Assembly (NCBI GenBank): GCA_937960715.1
Contig: CALGOO010000258.1
Location: 1-9,656 of the forward strand
Length of the DNA stretch: 9,656 nt
Source: an uncultured Candidatus Competibacteraceae bacterium
GTDB lineage: Bacteria; Pseudomonadota; Gammaproteobacteria; Competibacterales; Competibacteraceae
Direction of reading: 5' to 3'
The notes below the pieces were generated by a model. It was not told where the DNA came from, searched no databases, and saw only the letters and a program-made list of their open reading frames with translations. Below, one piece after another: positions 5,471 through 9,656 of the stretch. Numbering within the stretch: position 1 is the stretch's first letter; each line of letters begins with the position of its first letter. The position numbers and the translations under genes were made by a program.

Positions 5471-5956
5471 ATGGTCCACCCCTTACCTGGTCTCGACACG
5501 ATGAATCCCAGCCTTGATCCCCACAGTGATGAACTGACCGCCATCGTCGATGCCGAGCATCACGTTCAAGTGAGCTTGGCGCAAGCCCTCCGTGATACGG
5601 TACAGGCCGGCAAGGATGCGGCGTTGGCCGGTAAAATTCTCGATCAACTCACCACGTACAGCGACGTGCATTTCCTGTCTGAACAATTGCTGATGCGAAT
5701 GTGCGGCTACCCGGGCTACGACGATCATGTGCTCGACCACGACCACATGATGGAGCGATTGGAAGAGGCCAGACATCGGCACGACACCGGGGCGCAACCA
5801 TTGACCTTGACCGAGACGGAAGCACTGCTGACGCTCCTGGCCCGCCATATCGGCACTCAAGATCGAGTCTTCGCCGATTATTACCGCGCCTGGAGCCGGC
5901 GCGAGACGGAATCCACAGGGCAGCGCTCATCCACCCAGCCGGAGCATTGCCTGTGA
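5471..5956 (+). CDS. Hemerythrin-like non-heme diiron protein
   Basis: A 161-residue bacteriohemerythrin-type four-helix protein. The iron ligands of the family can all be placed: H30 (DAEH), H67-x3-E71, H86-x3-H90 and H126-x4-D131 (HIGTQD), in the usual order and spacing. Such proteins bind O2 reversibly at a diiron site and serve in O2 storage, delivery, sensing or NO handling; which applies here cannot be read. No signal peptide or fused signalling domain is present, so it is probably cytoplasmic. The N-terminus is uncertain: ATG 5471 and ATG 5501 (residue 11) are both possible and neither has a good ribosome site. Both lie before the domain. The stop overlaps the GTG start of the glutathione transferase by 4 bases, indicating coupled translation. 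A palindrome precedes the gene. Confidence 0.88.
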   Translation: MVHPLPGLDTMNPSLDPHSDELTAIVDAEHHVQVSLAQALRDTVQAGKDAALAGKILDQLTTYSDVHFLSEQLLMRMCGYPGYDDHVLDHDHMMERLEEARHRHDTGAQPLTLTETEALLTLLARHIGTQDRVFADYYRAWSRRETESTGQRSSTQPEHCL

Positions 5957-6612
5957 CCGCCCTCACCCTGGTGATCGGTAACAAGGCTTACTCGTCCTGG
6001 TCGTTTCGACCCTGGTTGCTGCTCAAGCATCTAGACGTGGATTTCCAGGAAATTTACGTTCCTCTGGACGCTTCGGACGTGGCGGCCCGAATCGCACGCT
6101 ATTCACCCTCGGGGCGGGTGCCGGTGTTGGTGGACGGCGAGCTGCGGATTTGGGAATCGCTGGCGATTGGCGAGTACCTGGCCGAACGGTATCCGGCGGT
6201 CTGGCCCGCCGACAAGAAAGCGCGGGCCTTAGCCCGGTCCGTGTCCAACGAGATGCACGCCGGGTTTGGCGCGCTGCGCGGCGAATTGCCGTTCAATTGT
6301 CGTGGCCGGCGTTCGGGAGTGACGCCATCCCGGGCAGCTCGGGCCGACATCGAGCGGGTTCTGGAAATCTGGGAAGCCTGCCGCACCATCGGCGCAAACG
6401 ACGGCCCTTGGCTGTTCGGCAACTTCACCTGCGCCGACGCCATGTTCGCTCCAGTGGCCTTGCGCTTTCACACCTATGGCGTCGCCTTGCCGGAGACCGC
6501 GCAAGCCTATGTCGCCACCGTGCTCGACGATGCCGCCACGCGCGCCTGGATCGAAGCGGCGCGTCAGGAAACCGCGGTGATTCCAGAGGACGAACGCGGG
6601 CAGCCGGTCTGA
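5953..6612 (+). CDS. Glutathione S-transferase family protein
   Basis: A 219-residue cytosolic-type GST. The N-terminal thioredoxin-like domain (about 1-80) opens with LVIGNKAYSSWSFRPWLLLK, whose serine-rich loop fits the catalytic position of serine-type GSTs. The cis-proline segment is RVPVLVDGE, and the glutathione gamma-glutamyl site is the E-S pair in WESLAIGEYL. The remaining residues form the helical domain (WLFGNFTCADAMFAPV is the conserved helix-capping region). It would conjugate or reduce electrophiles with glutathione; the substrate is unknown. The open frame runs much further upstream, but that part lies inside the hemerythrin gene. GTG 5953 gives the normal GST N-terminus and a GTGA overlap with the hemerythrin stop, so the two genes are one operon. 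Confidence 0.92.
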   Translation: MTALTLVIGNKAYSSWSFRPWLLLKHLDVDFQEIYVPLDASDVAARIARYSPSGRVPVLVDGELRIWESLAIGEYLAERYPAVWPADKKARALARSVSNEMHAGFGALRGELPFNCRGRRSGVTPSRAARADIERVLEIWEACRTIGANDGPWLFGNFTCADAMFAPVALRFHTYGVALPETAQAYVATVLDDAATRAWIEAARQETAVIPEDERGQPV

Positions 6613-6617
6613 TTGAA

Positions 6618-6642
6618 CGGCGCGGCCGTGATCGACGCGCCG
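6618..6642. terminator. GC hairpin between convergent genes, candidate bidirectional terminator
   Basis: CGGCGCG (6618-6624) and CGCGCCG (6636-6642) form a perfect 7-bp stem with an 11-base loop, filling nearly all of the 30-base space between the GST stop and the antiporter-subunit stop. The position suits a shared terminator, but there is no T tract on either side. Confidence 0.5.
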
Positions 6643-8340
6643 CTACAGGTAATAGAACACCAGGCACACGCCCAGCAGCAGCACGGCCCACAGCACCATG
6701 CTGCCGCTGGGCCAGGTGGCGGCCAGCAGACCGTGCGGGCCATGGTGACGGGACAAGACCGCGATCAGCGCTTCCACGCGCCGTGCCGCGCCAGCGTTGA
6801 ACGCTTCCCAACCCCGCAGCGCCAGCGTCCAGACGCGCGCAGAAGCGGCGGGCAGCAGCCGGCGATAGAACCAGTCGAAATCCAGGTTAACCGATGGAAT
6901 TTCCGCCGGATAAAGGCCAGTTTTCATCAGCGTCACGAATGCCAGCGCGGCGAACAGCAGCAACTGCGACTGGGTCAGGATGTGGGTCAGGGTATAGGGC
7001 GCGTAATCCACCGCATGGGGCAGCAACGGATACAGCAGCGCTTGCGGGAACAAACCCAGCGCCACGCACGCAGCCGCCGCGATCCCCATCGCAATCAGCA
7101 TGTTGGCGGGCGCTTCAGCACAGCGCTTGCCGCTGTCGTGATAGAAGAAACTGAAAAACGGCACCTTGATGCCGGAATGATCCAGCACGCCCGCCGAGGC
7201 GAACAGCAGCGCCAGCCAGACGACGGGGTAATGTTCCTCCAAAACCGCCGTCATGATCAGCGCCTTGGAGACGAACCCGCTGAACAGCGGAAACGCCGAG
7301 ATCGACAGCGAGCCGACGATGCAGAATCCCGCCGTCAGCGGCATGGATTTATACAGCCCGCCTAACTCCGAAGCTTTGGCGGTGCCCACCCGAAACAGCA
7401 CTGCGCCCATGCTCATGAACAACAGCGCCTTGTAGAGGATGTGGCAAAAAGCGTGCGCAACCGTGCCGTTCAGCGCCAGTTCCGTGCCCACGCCAATGCC
7501 GACCACCATGAAGCCCAACTGATTGTTGAGGCTGTAGGAAAGCACCTTTCGGAGATCGTTCTCAATGACCGCGAAGAAGATCGGAAACACCGTCATGGTG
7601 GCGCCGATATAAATCAGGATTTCGGTGCCGGCGTACCCGCGCGCCAGCGCATAGACCGCCAGCTTGGTGGTGAACACCGACAGGACCACCGTGCCGGTCA
7701 CCGTGGCTTCGGGATAAGCGTCCTGCAGCCAGTTGTGCAGCAGCGGAAAGGCGCACTTGATACCGAAAGCAACGAAGATGAGTAGCCCACCGGGGGCATC
7801 CAGCCCCAGATGATCGAACGCGATGGACCCCGTCGCCCGCAAGTGAATGGTCGCTCCGGCTAGCAGCAGCACGCCCGAACCGATCTGGATCACCAGATAG
7901 CGTAATCCGGCTCGCGTGGCTCGCTCGGTGCGCCGCGCCCAGATCAGGAACACCGAACCGAGCGCGGTCAGTTCCCAGTAAATGAACAGAGTGATTAAAT
8001 CGCCGGCCAAAGTGGCGCCGATGGCGGCCCCGGCATATACCAGGGCGGCCACATCCTGCATCGTGTCCCGCTGGTGCAGCGCATAGATCACGCCCAGCCA
8101 CGACGCGATCAGAAAAATCAGCGCGAAGACGAAGCTGAGGCCGTCGAGCCGCAGCGTGATCAGATTCAGTTGAAAAATCTGCACGATGCCGCCGGAGCCG
8201 TAATCCATACCGCAAAGCTGCACGATGCCCAGCAACGGCAAAGCCAGCATGAAAACCGCGCGGACCCTGCCACCGAGCAGCGGCGCCAGCAGGCCACCGA
8301 CGATAAGAATCAGGGCGGGATTAAGTCCTTCAGCGATCAT
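6643..8340 (-). CDS. Proton/cation antiporter subunit, NuoN/MrpD type
   Basis: A 565-residue inner-membrane protein with about 14 hydrophobic segments, of the proton-translocating ND2/ND4/ND5-MrpA/D family. The ion-path residues can be placed: E123 in LFIYWELTALGS (helix 5), K195 in FGIKCAFPLLHNWL (helix 7), K226 in FTTKLAVYAL (helix 8), K304 in HILYKALLF, and K359 in FSGFVSKALI (helix 12). All are charged, so it should conduct ions. The C-terminus has an extra part (LDFDWFYRRL and a last helix ending FYYL), as in MrpD/PhaD-like proteins, not plain complex I subunits. ATG 8340 has GAGGA five bases upstream and lies inside the end of the preceding small gene (11-base overlap). It is the last gene of the operon in view; the ion and the full complex are not known. 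Confidence 0.9.
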   Translation of the reverse strand: MIAEGLNPALILIVGGLLAPLLGGRVRAVFMLALPLLGIVQLCGMDYGSGGIVQIFQLNLITLRLDGLSFVFALIFLIASWLGVIYALHQRDTMQDVAALVYAGAAIGATLAGDLITLFIYWELTALGSVFLIWARRTERATRAGLRYLVIQIGSGVLLLAGATIHLRATGSIAFDHLGLDAPGGLLIFVAFGIKCAFPLLHNWLQDAYPEATVTGTVVLSVFTTKLAVYALARGYAGTEILIYIGATMTVFPIFFAVIENDLRKVLSYSLNNQLGFMVVGIGVGTELALNGTVAHAFCHILYKALLFMSMGAVLFRVGTAKASELGGLYKSMPLTAGFCIVGSLSISAFPLFSGFVSKALIMTAVLEEHYPVVWLALLFASAGVLDHSGIKVPFFSFFYHDSGKRCAEAPANMLIAMGIAAAACVALGLFPQALLYPLLPHAVDYAPYTLTHILTQSQLLLFAALAFVTLMKTGLYPAEIPSVNLDFDWFYRRLLPAASARVWTLALRGWEAFNAGAARRVEALIAVLSRHHGPHGLLAATWPSGSMVLWAVLLLGVCLVFYYL

Positions 8341-8605
8341 AGTAATCCTCGTCCCGCTTCAGTAGCCGGCGCAACGCCTTGGCCGACAACACGATCGCGC
8401 AGTAGGCGAGAAAGCCGTAGGCGCCGTAAAACACTGGGAACGACTCCTCAAAGGCCAAGTGGACGTGCTTGTGATAGAACGCATCCACGATCACCAGCGC
8501 GACGCAAACCGCGATCAGCACCCCGATCAATTTGTTGACGTTGCGCGGTTCGTCCAGCCAGTACTTTTTTTCCGGCCGGTCGGCAGAAGGCGACGGAACA
8601 GTCAT
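8330..8605 (-). CDS. Small two-helix membrane protein of the antiporter cluster
   Basis: A 91-residue protein. A charged N-terminus with WLDEPRNVNK leads into a first membrane helix (about 26-42). A His/Glu-rich loop follows (HKHVHLAFEESFP, about 45-57), then a second helix (about 59-77) and a charged tail ending RDEDYYDR. From memory, proteins with this WLD-P-N-V start, FYG-YGF middle and EDYYD tail often sit beside Mrp-like antiporter genes, but I know no proven function. AGAGG lies 5 bases before ATG 8605. It is 9 bases after the upstream antiporter subunit and overlaps the next by 11, so it is surely made together with them and is probably a small accessory subunit of the same complex. 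Confidence 0.8.
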   Translation of the reverse strand: MTVPSPSADRPEKKYWLDEPRNVNKLIGVLIAVCVALVIVDAFYHKHVHLAFEESFPVFYGAYGFLAYCAIVLSAKALRRLLKRDEDYYDR

Positions 8606-8614
8606 GATGACCTC

Positions 8615-9656
8615 TCAGCGGGCGGCGATGGGCGCCAGCAGCGCGTACAAACCATCGGCGAAAAAGAACAGCAGCAAGCAACCGAAGGCGGTCAGGCACA
8701 GGGGCACGACGCAGGCCAGCGGCGCTTCGCGGATAGTGGCTGAAGCGTCGCCGGTATGTTGACCGTCCGGCGTAACCGATACGAAAAATCCCCGTGCCGC
8801 CACCGGCAGCAGGTAGGCCACGTTCAGCAGCGAACTGACCAGTAAAACCGCCATCATCGCCCATTGTTCGGCATCCGCCGTGCCCGCCAGCAGATACCAC
8901 TTGCTCCACGAACCGCCCAGCGGCGGCAGGCCGACGATGCTGAGCGCGCCGATCAGGAACGCGCCGAAAGTGAACGGCATCACCCGGCCCAGACCGTCCA
9001 GTTGGCTGACCTCGGTCTTGTGGGTCGCGGTGTAAATCGCGCCGGCGCAGAAGAACAGGGTGATCTTGCCCATCGCGTGCATCACGATCTGCATCGAGCC
9101 GCCGATCACGCCCATCGAAGTCGCCAGCGCCGCGCCCAGCACCACGTAACCCAACTGGCTGACCGTCGAATAGGCCAAGCGGGCCTTGAGGTTGTCCTGG
9201 GTCAGCGCCACGAACGAGGCGAGCAACACGGTCAGCGCGGCCACCCACAGCAGCCATTGCGACGAACCCGTGGCGTTCAGGAAGTCGATGCCGAAGACGT
9301 AAACGGTCACCTTCATCACCGCGAACACCCCGGCCTTGACCACCGCCACGGCATGAAGCAGCGCGCTGACCGGGGTCGGCGCCACCATCGCCGCCGGCAG
9401 CCAGCGATGGAACGGCATCAAAGCCGCCTTGCCGATGCCGAACATGTACAGCGCCAGCAGGACGGCCACGGCCGGCCCTTCCACCTTGCCCGCCAGAATG
9501 CCGCCCGGCGCGAAGTCCAAAGTCCCGGCGATCCACCCGGTCCAGACGATGGCCAGCAACAGGAAGCCGATCGACGTACCGATAAGAATGCCGAGATACA
9601 GCCGTCCCGCCCGCATGGCCTCCGGCGTGCCCTTGTGCGCGACCAGCGGATAGGTC
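8615..9656 (-). CDS. Proton/cation antiporter subunit, NuoL/Mrp type (N-terminus beyond window)
   Basis: Open to the window end: 346 codons are visible, including 13 upstream of the internal ATG at 9616 (TYPLVAHKGTPEA), which is therefore not the start. The visible part carries the core signature of the family, FGIGKAALMPFHRWLP followed by PTPVSALLH. Counted from M at 9616, the likely channel residues are K63, H88, K94, K144, H180, K184 and K239 (GSWSKWYLL, helix 12). The missing N-terminal part, about 150 residues in full-length relatives, would hold the helix-5 glutamate. It differs clearly from the second antiporter subunit downstream, so the two are paralogous parts of one complex, as in complex I or Mrp, and not a recent duplication. 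First visible gene of a three-gene operon. A DabB-type role cannot be excluded because the upstream partners are not in view. Confidence 0.88.
   Translation of the reverse strand, partial: TYPLVAHKGTPEAMRAGRLYLGILIGTSIGFLLLAIVWTGWIAGTLDFAPGGILAGKVEGPAVAVLLALYMFGIGKAALMPFHRWLPAAMVAPTPVSALLHAVAVVKAGVFAVMKVTVYVFGIDFLNATGSSQWLLWVAALTVLLASFVALTQDNLKARLAYSTVSQLGYVVLGAALATSMGVIGGSMQIVMHAMGKITLFFCAGAIYTATHKTEVSQLDGLGRVMPFTFGAFLIGALSIVGLPPLGGSWSKWYLLAGTADAEQWAMMAVLLVSSLLNVAYLLPVAARGFFVSVTPDGQHTGDASATIREAPLACVVPLCLTAFGCLLLFFFADGLYALLAPIAAR

Noticed and set aside
4982..5479. 165-codon minus-strand open frame over the secreted-protein gene
   Set aside because: The plus-strand frame has a signal peptide and ordered cysteines; the minus frame looks like low-complexity shadow.
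5701..5952. N-terminal extension of the GST reading frame
   Set aside because: It lies inside the hemerythrin gene and encodes Arg-rich sequence; the normal GST N-terminus begins at GTG 5953.
6613..7365. 250-codon plus-strand open frame rich in Gln and Arg
   Set aside because: Antisense shadow of the antiporter subunit, whose membrane helices and conserved charged residues are clear on the minus strand.

Overview
The window is a high-GC contig end, most likely from a gammaproteobacterium or related proteobacterium (inferred from composition, codon use and gene types; no marker gene settles this). Bases 1-29 are not biological. They match the end of an Illumina Nextera transposase adapter, so the contig was assembled from Nextera reads and the real sequence starts at about base 30.

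Layout. (i) 30-1413, plus strand: an NrtR-like regulator (inactive-looking Nudix domain plus winged helix, GTG start at 101), a GNAT acetyltransferase, and a short remnant of a second NrtR-like 3' end directly behind the acetyltransferase stop. (ii) 1428-4519, minus strand: one large STAND-type gene, calcineurin-like phosphoesterase - proline-rich linker - NB-ARC NTPase - TPR. A single frameshift near base 2315 splits it into two reading frames. This is the most unusual gene here, with the architecture of a signalling or immune (conflict) NTPase. (iii) 4520-5020: a 500-base gap with no confident gene. It holds dyads, one near the STAND promoter region, and a start-less open frame that may be a gene relic. 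(iv) 5021-6612, plus strand: a small secreted protein with a CX8C-X5-CX8C cysteine pattern, a hemerythrin-like diiron protein preceded by a near-perfect palindrome, and a glutathione S-transferase whose GTG start overlaps the hemerythrin stop. (v) 6643-9656, minus strand: a tight operon of ion-translocating membrane proteins. It consists of a NuoL/Mrp-type antiporter subunit cut by the window end, a two-helix small membrane protein, and a second NuoN/MrpD-type subunit.

How the parts relate. The antiporter cluster would move protons or cations across the inner membrane, either alone or as the membrane arm of a larger complex. The hemerythrin and glutathione transferase are translationally coupled and plausibly share a role in handling O2, reactive species or electrophiles. 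The STAND gene stands alone, transcribed away from the gap and convergent with the NrtR/GNAT block. No partner gene adjoins it.
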